Assembly: GCF_039543185.1 (NCBI RefSeq)
Contig: NZ_BAABJG010000003.1
Location: 124,001-188,000 of the forward strand
Direction: 5' to 3'
Length of the DNA: 64,000 bases
Source: Paenibacillus_S vulneris
Lineage (GTDB): Bacteria > Bacillota > Bacilli > Paenibacillales > NBRC-103111
Shown piece by piece: positions 16,416 through 24,611 of this stretch; position 1 is the first letter of the stretch; each line of letters begins with the position of its first letter. The position numbers and the translations under genes were made by a program. The notes under the pieces were generated by a model. That model saw nothing but the letters and a program-made list of their open reading frames with translations. It did not search any database and was not told the origin of the DNA.

Positions 16416-17774
16416 ATGAAACGAACCCAACTCTTCACGGTTGTTTCCTATGCGGCCTTGATTTCGGTGCTTGCGGCTGGATGCAGCTCTTCAGGCCAGA
16501 CTTCAGGCGGAGGGACCTCAGCCCCCGGCGGCAGCGCCCCTTCCACAGCCCCCTCGGCAGGCAAAACGAATGAACCGACTACACTGACTCTTCTCATTGG
16601 CTCGACCGGAACAGCCTATCCTGCCACCCAAGCGGTTGCAGCGGAAGCGGAAAAAAAGCTGAACATCAAGATCAAATTCGACATTAAGCCGGACGGCACC
16701 GAAGGGGACAACCTGGTTAAGACGCGATTGGCAACGGGAGAAATGGCCGATATTTTGTTATATAACTCGGGGTCGCTGCTGCAAGCCTTGAATCCGGAAG
16801 AAAATTTCGTCGATCTGTCAAAAGAGCCGTACATGGCGAATCTGCTGGATTCGTACAAGGAGACGATCAGCTCCAACGGCAAAGTATTCGGGGTGCCCGG
16901 CGGTTCCTCCAATGTCGGCGGCATTTTGTACAACAAAAAGGTTTATGCCGAGCTGGGGCTGTCCGTTCCCAAAACATGGGCGGAATTCATAGCCAACAGC
17001 GATAAAATCAAGGCCGCAGGGAAAACTGCTATCATCGGGTCCTACAAAACGACATGGACCTCACAGCTGTTCGTGCTCGCCAATCATTATAACGTGCAGT
17101 CGCAGGTACCGACATTTGCCAAGGATTATACGGAGAACAAAGCCAAATATGCGACGACGCCGGCGGCGCTTCGCGGGTTTGAGATGACCAGCGAGGTGTT
17201 CAAAAAAGGCTACTACAATAAGGATTTTCTGGCGACGACCTATGATACGGGGCTTAAAATGCTTGCCGAAGGCAGCGGCGTCCAGTACCCGATGCTGACC
17301 AGCGCTATCGATGCTCTAGCTCAAAACTTTCCGGATAAAGTCCAAGATATCGGCGTGTTTCCGATTCCAAGCGATAATGCAAGCCTGAACGGATTCACCG
17401 TATGGATGCCAAGCTCTTATTACATTAATAAGAAGAGCAAGAACATCGACACCGCTAAAAAGTTCATCGAGTTCCTGATTTCCCCGGAAGGCCAGAAAGC
17501 CTATATGTCCAAAAGCAAGGCGAACGGACCCTTTGTCGTCAAAGGCATTCAGGTTCCGGACGACGCATATCAAGCGGTCAAGGATATGCAGACTTACTTT
17601 GATAACGGAAAGACACTGCCGGCGCTGGAATTCATCTCGCCAGTTAAGGGCCCTAACCTGGAGAGCATATTGATCGAAGTCGGAACCGGGCAAAAAACAG
17701 CAGCCGAAGGGGCAGCCGACTACGATAAGGATGTCAAGAAGCAGGCGCAGCAGCTTAATCTTCCAGGGTGGTAA
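16416..17774 (+). CDS. Sugar ABC transporter substrate-binding lipoprotein
   Basis: This 452-residue family-1 extracellular solute-binding protein has a type II signal peptide with lipobox LAAGC (Cys about 23). A Gly/Ser/Pro-rich linker follows, then the binding domain (TLLIGSTGTAYPATQA, GVPGGSSNVGGILYNKKVYAELGL, FIEFLISPEGQKAY). The lipid-anchored protein would capture a saccharide and pass it to the two permeases downstream. AGGGAGGAAAG precedes ATG 16416. Upstream, TTCGCT/TACAAT with 16-nt spacing is a weak promoter candidate. No ATPase gene is present in the cluster; such importers usually share an MsmX-type ATPase. Confidence 0.92.
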   Translation: MKRTQLFTVVSYAALISVLAAGCSSSGQTSGGGTSAPGGSAPSTAPSAGKTNEPTTLTLLIGSTGTAYPATQAVAAEAEKKLNIKIKFDIKPDGTEGDNLVKTRLATGEMADILLYNSGSLLQALNPEENFVDLSKEPYMANLLDSYKETISSNGKVFGVPGGSSNVGGILYNKKVYAELGLSVPKTWAEFIANSDKIKAAGKTAIIGSYKTTWTSQLFVLANHYNVQSQVPTFAKDYTENKAKYATTPAALRGFEMTSEVFKKGYYNKDFLATTYDTGLKMLAEGSGVQYPMLTSAIDALAQNFPDKVQDIGVFPIPSDNASLNGFTVWMPSSYYINKKSKNIDTAKKFIEFLISPEGQKAYMSKSKANGPFVVKGIQVPDDAYQAVKDMQTYFDNGKTLPALEFISPVKGPNLESILIEVGTGQKTAAEGAADYDKDVKKQAQQLNLPGW

Positions 17775-17888
17775 GATTCATTGATTGGGATACAGCTGCT
17801 TGCTCGCGGGGTTCTCTCACCGCAGCCTATCCGGCCCTGCGCACCACGGCAGGGCCGAATTTTATCCACATGAAAGGAAAGGATCCAG

Positions 17889-18755
17889 ATGACGCTTACC
17901 CAAAAGAAAATGTACTCCTACTTGTTTCTGCTTCCGGCCGGGATCATTTACTTCGTCTTTTATCTGCTTCCGACCATCATGTCGCTGTTTTTCAGCTTGA
18001 CCCGCTGGACTCTGACCAAATGGCAGTTCATCGGGCTGGACAATTACATCATGTTTTTTGACGAGTCCTCCTTGAAGATCGGTTTCAAAAATACATTGAT
18101 TTTCGCCGTCGTGACCTGCGGCCTCAAGGTGATTCTAGCCCTGCTGCTCGCAACGCTGCTGACGTCGCGAATCTGGTTTAAGGATTACTTCCGGTCGATG
18201 GTGTTTTTCCCGACTCTGCTTAGTACGATTGCCGTTGGCATCGCCTTCAGCACGATGATGCATCCGACGCAAGGGGTTATTAATACCGCACTAGCCGCCA
18301 TGGGCATCAACGGGCCCGACTGGCTGGGGAATACCAGTATCGCGCTTCTATCCGTTGCGCTCGTTGACGTCTGGAAGGGCGTCGGTATCGCAACGGTCAT
18401 TTACATCGCCGGCATCATGTCCATCCCCCAGCATTACTACGAGGCTTTGAAAATAGACGGAGGAAGCGCGTTCCGCGGCTTCTGGCATATTACTTTGCCG
18501 CTCAGCCGACCCGCTATGAACTCCGTCATCATTCTCGCGTTCATTGGCGGATTACGGACGTTTGACCTGATTTGGGCCATGACGAAGGGCGGGCCCGGCT
18601 TCTCGACCGACCTCATCGCTTCCATTATTTACAAGCAGTATCAGGCAGGCTTCTACGGATTGGCTACCGCAGGGAATGTCATCCTGTTCATTGCCATTTC
18701 GGTCCTGGCATTTCCACTCTATATGTTTTTGAACAGAAGAGAGGTGGACCTGTGA
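17889..18755 (+). CDS. Sugar ABC transporter permease, MalF/UgpA type
   Basis: This 288-residue protein has six predicted membrane segments. The cytoplasmic EAA loop reads YYEALKIDGGSAFRGFWHITLP, the site that contacts the ATPase. AAAGGAAAGGATC precedes ATG 17889. The stop overlaps the start of the next permease by 4 nt. It pairs with that permease to form the importer channel served by the lipoprotein encoded at 16416. Confidence 0.93.
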   Translation: MTLTQKKMYSYLFLLPAGIIYFVFYLLPTIMSLFFSLTRWTLTKWQFIGLDNYIMFFDESSLKIGFKNTLIFAVVTCGLKVILALLLATLLTSRIWFKDYFRSMVFFPTLLSTIAVGIAFSTMMHPTQGVINTALAAMGINGPDWLGNTSIALLSVALVDVWKGVGIATVIYIAGIMSIPQHYYEALKIDGGSAFRGFWHITLPLSRPAMNSVIILAFIGGLRTFDLIWAMTKGGPGFSTDLIASIIYKQYQAGFYGLATAGNVILFIAISVLAFPLYMFLNRREVDL

Positions 18756-19585
18756 ATCGTGTCGTGCAAAAGACGGTCGTCAGCATCCTCATGCTCGTGA
18801 TATCGACCGTTATATTCTGGGTGCCCTTCTACTTCGTCATTATTAACTCCTTCAAATCTCCGACCAAAGCGGCGGATATGAGTATGGCTTGGCCCGATTC
18901 CTTTCATATTGTCGAGAATTATAGAGCGGTGCTGCAGGCGGCGGATCATATGCTGGTTCGGGCGTTTTACAACAGTACGCTCCTGACCGTTCTATCTATT
19001 GCAGGGCTGGTCATTGTCAGCTCGCTGGCAGGCTTCGTCCTACAGCGGAGGGAGAAGGGGAGGGGCGCGGCGACGCTCAACTTCCTGGTGCTGGCCGGCT
19101 TGATGATTCCCCCTGCTGTCGTGCCTACGATATGGGTGCTCAACTCCGTAGGGCTGTTCAAGACGCTGCCGGGGCTTACCTTGGTGGAAATCGCCCTGCA
19201 TTTTCCGTTTTGCGCCATCCTGTATAAAGCTTTTACCGCCACGATTCCCCGGGATATTGACGAAAGTGCGTTCATCGACGGCTGCGGCGGCTTCAAGCTG
19301 TTTACTCATATCATTTTTCCATTACTAAAGCCCGTATCTTCGACCATCATCATTATTCAATCCGTCAGCGTGTTCAACGATTTCGTCAATCCGCTCTATT
19401 TCCTGCCCGGCTCGGAGAACGCGACCGTCCAGCTTACACTGTACAACTTTATGAGTATGTACATCACGTCCTGGAACCTGCTGTTTGCCGATGTAGTGCT
19501 GATTTCCATCCCTCCTCTGATTCTGTTTATTTTCTTCAACAAAAAGATCGTCGCCGGTATGACGGCCGGCTCTGTTAAGGGCTAG
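18752..19585 (+). CDS. Sugar ABC transporter permease, MalG/UgpE type
   Basis: This 277-residue protein begins at GTG 18752, which overlaps the previous stop (GTGA) and is preceded by AGAGAGGTGG. A longer open frame from 18572 lies inside the upstream gene and is rejected. Six membrane segments and the EAA loop IDESAFIDGCGGFKLFTHIIFP are visible, and the C-terminus VAGMTAGSVKG is characteristic of MalG-type proteins. It is the last gene of the first importer operon and is followed by a 675-nt non-coding region rich in repeats. Confidence 0.93.
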   Translation: MNRVVQKTVVSILMLVISTVIFWVPFYFVIINSFKSPTKAADMSMAWPDSFHIVENYRAVLQAADHMLVRAFYNSTLLTVLSIAGLVIVSSLAGFVLQRREKGRGAATLNFLVLAGLMIPPAVVPTIWVLNSVGLFKTLPGLTLVEIALHFPFCAILYKAFTATIPRDIDESAFIDGCGGFKLFTHIIFPLLKPVSSTIIIIQSVSVFNDFVNPLYFLPGSENATVQLTLYNFMSMYITSWNLLFADVVLISIPPLILFIFFNKKIVAGMTAGSVKG

Positions 19586-19761
19586 CCTTCAGCGGATTTC
19601 CGGCCGCATCGACCATTCGAATGGCGTAATGCACAATGAAGCCTGCTCTAGAGCGAAGTAAACTGAAGGAGATAAAGAGGCTGGTTTTCGTTAGAACACT
19701 TTATGCAGCTGCTTACTAGGGAGTTTCGGAAGAAAACTCTGTGGAGAATCCAAATCTTCGA

Positions 19762-19912
19762 GAAATTTGCTAAATAGGGAAGTGGGGTATGCCTCGGAGA
19801 AGTTTATGTCCGTCTTTGAAATTCGCGAAAATACCGCTAAGTCTAATCAAATTCACGGATTTCAACAGCGGCTGGAGGGGCATATCTCACTGGAGTATAG
19901 TAGCAACATTTC
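19762..19912 (+). repeat. Dispersed structured repeat, copy B
   Basis: The outermost pairing is GAAATTTGCT (19762-19771) with AGCAACATTTC (19902-19912), with a bulge. The middle stem AGTGGGGTATGCC (19781-19793) pairs with GGCATATCTCACT (19879-19891) using two G-U pairs. The inner stem is TTGAAATTCG / CGGATTTCAA with one G-U pair. Blocks GTCCGTCTTTG, ACCGCT and CAACAGCGGC are present. Its flanks resemble those of copy D. Confidence 0.85.
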
Positions 19913-19949
19913 AAGTGCTTTGGGTTACTAGGAATAGTTGAAGGCTGGA

Positions 19950-20065
19950 GGTGGGGGGTCCCCTGTAGGAGCGAATGCGTCCGCCTTTGTTATCGGGAAA
20001 TCACCGCTATAAATTGTATAAAAAATTTCCCGATAACAACAGCGGCCGGAAGGGGATACCCCACT
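19950..20065 (+). repeat. Dispersed structured repeat, copy C
   Basis: The outer stem GGTGGGGGGTCCCCT / AGGGGATACCCCACT has one mismatch and two G-U pairs. The inner stem TTGTTATCGGGAAAT / ATTTCCCGATAACAA is a perfect 15-bp helix whose sequence differs entirely from the other copies beyond the TTG/CAA base. Blocks GTCCGCCTTTG, ACCGCT and CAACAGCGGC are retained. Confidence 0.85.
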
Positions 20066-20110
20066 GGAGCACACAACCACCTTCTGAGACTGGGTTTCTC
20101 AACAAATTCA

Positions 20111-20250
20111 GAGTTTTCTTACGAAAACGAAGTCAACGCTTACGAAAGTGAGTTTTCTGACGAAAACTAAGCCAATGCTTACGAAGTGAGTTTTCTAACG
20201 AAAACGAAGCCAATGCTTACGAAGTGAGTTTTCTTTCGAAAACTCTGAGG
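20111..20250. repeat. 38-39-nt tandem repeat array, about 3.6 units
   Basis: Units start at 20111, 20150, 20188 and 20226 (spacing 39, 38, 38). Each begins GAGTTTTC-tnac-GAAAAC, a 6-bp hairpin, followed by an AAG(T/C)CAA(C/T)GCTTACGAA tail. The first hairpin is opened by CAGAG and the last is closed by CTCTG, so the two ends can also pair with each other. It lies directly upstream of the cysC ribosome site. Confidence 0.9.
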
Positions 20251-20260
20251 AGGAGAGTAC

Positions 20261-20881
20261 ATGGAAAGCTCCAGCGGTAGTGTACTTTGGTTCACAGGCC
20301 TTTCAGGCTCCGGCAAAACGACTACGGCGCAGCAAGTATATGCGAGGCTGAAGGAAATCGGCCGCCCCGTCGAGCTGCTGGATGGAGATGCCGTCCGAGC
20401 GGCCATCGGTAGAGGATTGGGCTTCAGCCGGAGCGACCGGCTCGAAAATATTCAGCGCATAGCCTACATTGCCAATTTGCTGTCCGGACACGGCATAACC
20501 GTCCTTGTCTCAGCCATCACGCCCTATAAGGAAATGCGCGATTATTTGCGGAGCCATGTGAACGGTTATGTCGAGGTGTATGTAAGCTGCTCCCTTGAGC
20601 AGTGCGAAGCACGGGACGTGAAGGGGTTGTACGCCAAGGCTAGACGACAGGAGATCCCCCAGTTCACAGGCATTTCGGATGCTTATGAGATACCCGAACA
20701 ACCGGATCTCACCATCGATACGGAGAAGCGCTCGTTAGAAGCTAATACAGAGCAGATCCTGGAATGGCTGCGGAGAAACCGCTGGAAGGCCGAAGCATGG
20801 ACTGTGCAGTCGGCCATTGCTGCCGGGAGGGAGCAGTCTGGCGAAGGCAAGGCGATCGAAGAGGTGAGGAACATCCGATGA
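20261..20881 (+). CDS. cysC: Adenylylsulfate (APS) kinase, CysC family
   Basis: This 206-residue protein has the P-loop GLSGSGKTT (about 13-21), LLDGDAVR, GFSRSDRLENIQRIAYIA (the APS-binding segment), SAITPYKEMRD, the lid DVKGLYAKARRQEIPQFTGISDAYEIPE and the C-terminal DTEKRS. All fit APS kinase, which phosphorylates APS to PAPS with ATP in the cytoplasm. No ATP sulfurylase or PAPS-using enzyme is in the window. GAGGAGGAGAG precedes ATG 20261, and the stop overlaps the next start in ATGA. Coupling to a sulfatase-like gene is unusual and suggests a role in modifying the substrate of this cluster rather than in sulfur assimilation; this is inference. Confidence 0.87.
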   Translation: MESSSGSVLWFTGLSGSGKTTTAQQVYARLKEIGRPVELLDGDAVRAAIGRGLGFSRSDRLENIQRIAYIANLLSGHGITVLVSAITPYKEMRDYLRSHVNGYVEVYVSCSLEQCEARDVKGLYAKARRQEIPQFTGISDAYEIPEQPDLTIDTEKRSLEANTEQILEWLRRNRWKAEAWTVQSAIAAGREQSGEGKAIEEVRNIR

Positions 20882-22308
20882 AAATCATCCTGATTTCTCT
20901 CGATACGCTGCGTGCCGACCGTCTTGGCTGCTACGGATACGACAAACCGACAAGCCCGCATATCGACCGGATTGCCTCGGAAGGCGTGCTGATGGAGCGG
21001 GCCTATGCTGCGGATATCCCTACGGAGGTAGCGCATACGGCTATTTTTACCGGAAAAATAGGGTTATCAAGCGGAATCGTCTCCCACGGCTCCGAGCTGG
21101 CCTACTTGCCCAAAAGCGTGAAATGGCTGCCCTCCTTGCTGAAGGCTGCCGGGTTCACGACCTGCGCCGTAGACAATTTGTATAACCTGAAGGAGTGGTT
21201 CGCCCGAGGCTATCAATACTACTTGAACAGCTCCGGGCCCAAGCGATGGATTGACGGGCGTACCGTTAACGATCTGGCGCTGCCCTGGATTCGGGAGCAT
21301 CAAGAGGAGGATTTCTTTCTGTTCCTCCATTACTGGGACGCCCATACGCCCTATTTGCCTCCGGAGAAATATATCGAATCTTTTTATGGCAAGAACAGGG
21401 ATCCCTACCGCAAGGATGGCTCAGGCATGACTTCGGCTTATGAGCATCCGGCTTATCCATTTTTCAAGCATCATCATTACAAGCTGCTCGGCCCAGTGAC
21501 CGATGCGGAATATATGAACGCGCTGTACGACGCCGAAATCCGCTATCTGGACGATTTGCTCTGGGAGCTGGATGATACCTTGGAGCACTTGGGGATCAAG
21601 GAAGAGACGATGCTCGTTTTGTTCGGAGATCATGGGGAAAGCTTGACCGAGCATGAGATTTATTGGGATCATTGCGGGCTGTATGAGCCAACGGTTCATG
21701 TTCCGCTCATCATGCGGTGGCCCGGACGAATACCGGAGGCGGTGCGGGTTAACGGCTTTGTCCAGCATGCGGATCTGATGCCCACGATATTGGAGGCCGC
21801 AGCAAAAGCCGTACCATCCGAACGAGTTAGAACTGCGATGGCTATGCCGGACGGGATCGACGGAAGAAGCTTATGGCCTTCCATTCTGGGAGAGGCGAAG
21901 GGGACGCTTGACGAAGTCTTTTTGAGCGAATGTGCCTGGCAGGCGGCAAGGGCGATTCGGACGGAACGGTATAAGCTGATCCGGTATTACGATCCGGGGC
22001 TTTTTCAGCGTCCGGTGACGGAGTTATATGATCTGCTCCATGATCCGGGAGAGCTTGTCAATATAGCGGATGCGGAACCGGAATTGGCCGAGGAGCTGGA
22101 GATGAAGCTGAATCACTATGTGAGGACTAAATTAGCCGGTAGAGCGGACCCGATGCTGAGACAAATTCATGAAGCGCAGCTGCCGTTTCGCAGGAGAATC
22201 GAAGCCATTCTTGCCGAGGTAGGCTTAACGTGGGAGGAGTGGATTCAGAATCCGCAGAGGGAACGTTACGACGCTTTGGAGAATGCGGCCTCGAAGCACG
22301 GGGGATAA
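20878..22308 (+). CDS. Sulfatase-superfamily hydrolase/transferase with Thr at the nucleophile position
   Basis: This 476-residue protein of the alkaline phosphatase/sulfatase fold starts at ATG 20878, overlapping the cysC stop. A longer open frame from 20764 lies in cysC. Metal-site motifs are present: ISLDTLRADRLGCYGY (residues 5-20) and LFGDHGESLTEHEIYWDHCG. Where a sulfatase has C/S-x-P-x-R before L-x-T-G, this protein has T-E-V-A-H (Thr49). It therefore cannot form formylglycine at that site and may use Thr directly, as phosphodiesterases and phosphotransferases of the superfamily do, or it may be catalytically altered. It has no signal peptide. Confidence 0.88.
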   Translation: MKIILISLDTLRADRLGCYGYDKPTSPHIDRIASEGVLMERAYAADIPTEVAHTAIFTGKIGLSSGIVSHGSELAYLPKSVKWLPSLLKAAGFTTCAVDNLYNLKEWFARGYQYYLNSSGPKRWIDGRTVNDLALPWIREHQEEDFFLFLHYWDAHTPYLPPEKYIESFYGKNRDPYRKDGSGMTSAYEHPAYPFFKHHHYKLLGPVTDAEYMNALYDAEIRYLDDLLWELDDTLEHLGIKEETMLVLFGDHGESLTEHEIYWDHCGLYEPTVHVPLIMRWPGRIPEAVRVNGFVQHADLMPTILEAAAKAVPSERVRTAMAMPDGIDGRSLWPSILGEAKGTLDEVFLSECAWQAARAIRTERYKLIRYYDPGLFQRPVTELYDLLHDPGELVNIADAEPELAEELEMKLNHYVRTKLAGRADPMLRQIHEAQLPFRRRIEAILAEVGLTWEEWIQNPQRERYDALENAASKHGG

Positions 22309-22494
22309 ACCAACCATCATCCGGCTTACGATTGACACAATCGACTCTAAGGATGTCGGAATCGGCAATGCTGCGGAATCACAGGTGGAATATGATGGAA
22401 ACAGCTACAGCACCTCAGAACCGAGAGAACTTAGACACACGGCAAAAGGCTCGCAGAAAAGTTTCGCACACTAAATCAGGAAAGGTGGTGCAGT

Positions 22495-22534
22495 CCCCGC
22501 TTGCAGATTCTAGGTGACGAAGCAAGTGGAGGGG
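22495..22534 (+). promoter_or_regulatory. Hairpin that can occlude the ribosome site of the Gfo/Idh gene
   Basis: CCCC (22495-22498) pairs with GGGG (22531-22534) and GCTTGC/GCAAG forms an inner helix. The 3' arm contains the GGAGGGG ribosome site for ATG 22543. The upstream stretch 22309-22494 shows nothing else convincing. Confidence 0.35.
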
Positions 22535-22542
22535 CGCGAACG

Positions 22543-23649
22543 ATGGCACTGAAAATCGGAATTGTCGGAATGAACGGGATTGGAATGCGGCATGCGGAAT
22601 GCTATGCCTCCGACCCGCTGGGCGAGGTCGTTGCAGTCTGTGACGTAGTCAGGGAAAGGGCCGATAAAGCGGCGGAGAAGTACGGTGTCCGGGCTTACTA
22701 CAGTCTGGAGGATATGCTGCAGCAGGAGCCGGAATTGGATATCGTCGATGTAACGACCGGCGGGATCGATAACGGAAGCTGGCATTTTGAACCAGCCATG
22801 CAGGCCATTGCTGCCGGGAAGCACGTGCTGATAGAGAAGCCGCTGGCGAACGACATCCGTGAAGGCAGAGAGCTGGTGCGCTTCGCTGCCGAGAATAAGG
22901 TGACGCTCGGCTGCAACCTGAATCATTATTTCTCCGCTCCCGCTGAACGGGCAAGACAGTATATGGACTCCGGAGATATTGGCGAAACCGTCTACTGTCT
23001 GGCCAAAATGGGCTTCAACGGCGGTGAGGAGCTGTACTCGGCCCCGAAATCTCCCAAGGATAAAGGCCAGCCCTATTTTCATATGAAAGCGTTCTTAACC
23101 CATCCTTTCAGTGTTATGCGCTATTACTGCGGGGATATCACTCATATCCAGACGTTCTCCAATCAGGCGGGCTTCCGCAAAAGCGCCGGGGATATTACAG
23201 TATCCATCAACAGTATTCATGTGAAGTTCGCCAGCGGAGCCGCAGGCTATCTGCTCAGTCAAAGGGGCGATGCGACCTATGGGCTTGGCGGCTGGTGGAC
23301 GATGGAGGTCGGCGGGACGAAGGGAACCTTCTGCATTGAAAACTGCGTGGAAAAGGTATCCTATTGGCGCGCACAAAAAGGTGTTCCGGCCATCGGGTCC
23401 CATCCGCAGCCGGAGGTGACGTCCTCCGGTGTAACGGAGTTCAACACGACCTTCAACAATAGGCTGCATGCCTTCCTCGAAGATATTACGAATGGAGTGC
23501 CTCGGGAGCATATTCGCGCCTCCGGCCGGGATGCGCTGGCTGTGCTGGAGTATACGTATGCGGTGATCGAATCGTATGAGCAAGGCGGCGCAGTAGTCCG
23601 GCCTCATCCGCTGCCAGCCTTCCACGGCGATCCGCTGACTATGAAATAA
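22543..23649 (+). CDS. Gfo/Idh/MocA family oxidoreductase
   Basis: This 368-residue NAD(P)-dependent dehydrogenase has an N-terminal Rossmann fold (IGIVGMNGIGMRHAECY, VAVCDVVRERADKAAEKYG), the conserved EKP in GKHVLIEKPLA, GCNLNHYFSAP and a C-terminal alpha/beta domain. These enzymes oxidise or epimerise sugars or inositols. GGAGGGG precedes ATG 22543, and an in-frame upstream TTG is less likely. It lies between sulfatase-like genes and beside a TIM-barrel isomerase, a common pairing for keto-sugar or inositol catabolism. Confidence 0.9.
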   Translation: MALKIGIVGMNGIGMRHAECYASDPLGEVVAVCDVVRERADKAAEKYGVRAYYSLEDMLQQEPELDIVDVTTGGIDNGSWHFEPAMQAIAAGKHVLIEKPLANDIREGRELVRFAAENKVTLGCNLNHYFSAPAERARQYMDSGDIGETVYCLAKMGFNGGEELYSAPKSPKDKGQPYFHMKAFLTHPFSVMRYYCGDITHIQTFSNQAGFRKSAGDITVSINSIHVKFASGAAGYLLSQRGDATYGLGGWWTMEVGGTKGTFCIENCVEKVSYWRAQKGVPAIGSHPQPEVTSSGVTEFNTTFNNRLHAFLEDITNGVPREHIRASGRDALAVLEYTYAVIESYEQGGAVVRPHPLPAFHGDPLTMK

Positions 23650-23755
23650 TCTTTAGTTACATCCCGGATTATATACGAATGCTAGCCATCGGAAGAGAGC
23701 GTGGTTCGTTCCGAAAATCCATAGACTTATGAAAAAAAGGGAGTGTGTAATCGAT

Positions 23756-24562
23756 ATGATAAAGCTTGGCGTCAATTCGGTATTGTTTAAAGAGTTTACT
23801 TTTGCCGAAGCAGCACGGCACATTGCGCTTAGCGGTTATGATGGCGTGGAGATCTCAGCCATTCAAGGGATGTGCGAGCATCTGGATCTGGCCCGTTGGA
23901 AGGATCAGGCGGCAGAGCTTCGTTCGATCGTTCAGGATAACGGTTTAAGCTTTCTGTCGATGGAATTCGGCAGCGTGAAGGAAGAGGAACGGCTTTTAAC
24001 CGCATTCGAGGCTGCGGCGGAAATCGGGATCCCTATCGTCAATATCGGTCCCGGGGGCAAAACGGGCGTGGAGGAGGATGTCCAACGCTCGGTCGATCAG
24101 CTCCAGCGGATGTCGGAGAAGGCAGCTGCCTTGGGAGTTACGTTGTGCGTGAAGGCACATATCGGTCAAGCGATCCATGACACGCCGACTACGTTGAGAG
24201 CGATGGCCGAAGTATCTTCCCCGGCATTCGGCATTGATATGGACCCGAGCCATATTTACCGGGCGAATGAAAATCCGGAGGATGCGCTGCCTGCCGTGAT
24301 CAGCAAGGTGAATCACGTGCATATCCGGGATTGCCGGGGACGTGAGCAGGGGCCGGGACCGATCGAGCTGCAGGCATGCGGACGCGGAGACATTAACCTG
24401 TTCGCCTACTGCAAGGCGATGGTTGACCATCAATACGACGGCCCGGTCGTCCTTGAAGTGATAGGAGCCAAGCCGGAGCACTCGTTGGCTCAGGTCTCTA
24501 TCATTGCGGCCGAAACCTATGGCTATCTGAATGCTTGCCTGAAGCAGCTGGGCGCCCGATAA
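23756..24562 (+). CDS. Sugar phosphate isomerase/epimerase (xylose isomerase-like TIM barrel)
   Basis: The protein is about 268 residues. KLGVNSVLFKEFTFAEAARH, GYDGVEIS, a metal-site HIG/VKAHIG, GIDMDPSHIYR, VNHVHIRDCRG and a late VVLEVIG glutamate are visible, fitting the metal-dependent TIM-barrel isomerase family. ATG 23756 has GGGAG about 12 nt upstream; ATG 23729 has no ribosome site. It is probably co-transcribed with the flanking oxidoreductase and sulfatase-like genes. The substrate is unknown. Confidence 0.87.
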   Translation: MIKLGVNSVLFKEFTFAEAARHIALSGYDGVEISAIQGMCEHLDLARWKDQAAELRSIVQDNGLSFLSMEFGSVKEEERLLTAFEAAAEIGIPIVNIGPGGKTGVEEDVQRSVDQLQRMSEKAAALGVTLCVKAHIGQAIHDTPTTLRAMAEVSSPAFGIDMDPSHIYRANENPEDALPAVISKVNHVHIRDCRGREQGPGPIELQACGRGDINLFAYCKAMVDHQYDGPVVLEVIGAKPEHSLAQVSIIAAETYGYLNACLKQLGAR

Positions 24563-24611
24563 GGGCCCCCGTTAACCCATCTCAACGGATTTGAAGGAGC
24601 GTGCAAACCCT

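Larger units (their letters stand above)
19586..20260. other. 675-nt non-coding region packed with repeats
   Basis: This stretch separates the first importer from the cysC/sulfatase genes. It contains a hairpin near 19721-19742 (GAGTTT...GAAAACTC), dispersed repeat copies B and C, and a 38-nt tandem array that ends just before the cysC start. No open frame with a ribosome site is present. Confidence 0.7.

Noticed and set aside
18572..18751. N-terminal extension of the MalG-type permease
   Set aside because: It lies wholly in the upstream permease gene; GTG 18752 has a good ribosome site and stop-start overlap.
20111..20250. Regular repeats suggestive of a CRISPR array
   Set aside because: The whole 38-nt unit repeats, including the stretch that would be a spacer; there are no unique spacers and no cas genes nearby.
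22283..22474. 63-codon frame ending KGSQKSFAH between sulfatase and Gfo/Idh genes
   Set aside because: It begins inside the sulfatase gene, has no ribosome site and matches nothing I know; it could be a relic but cannot be supported.
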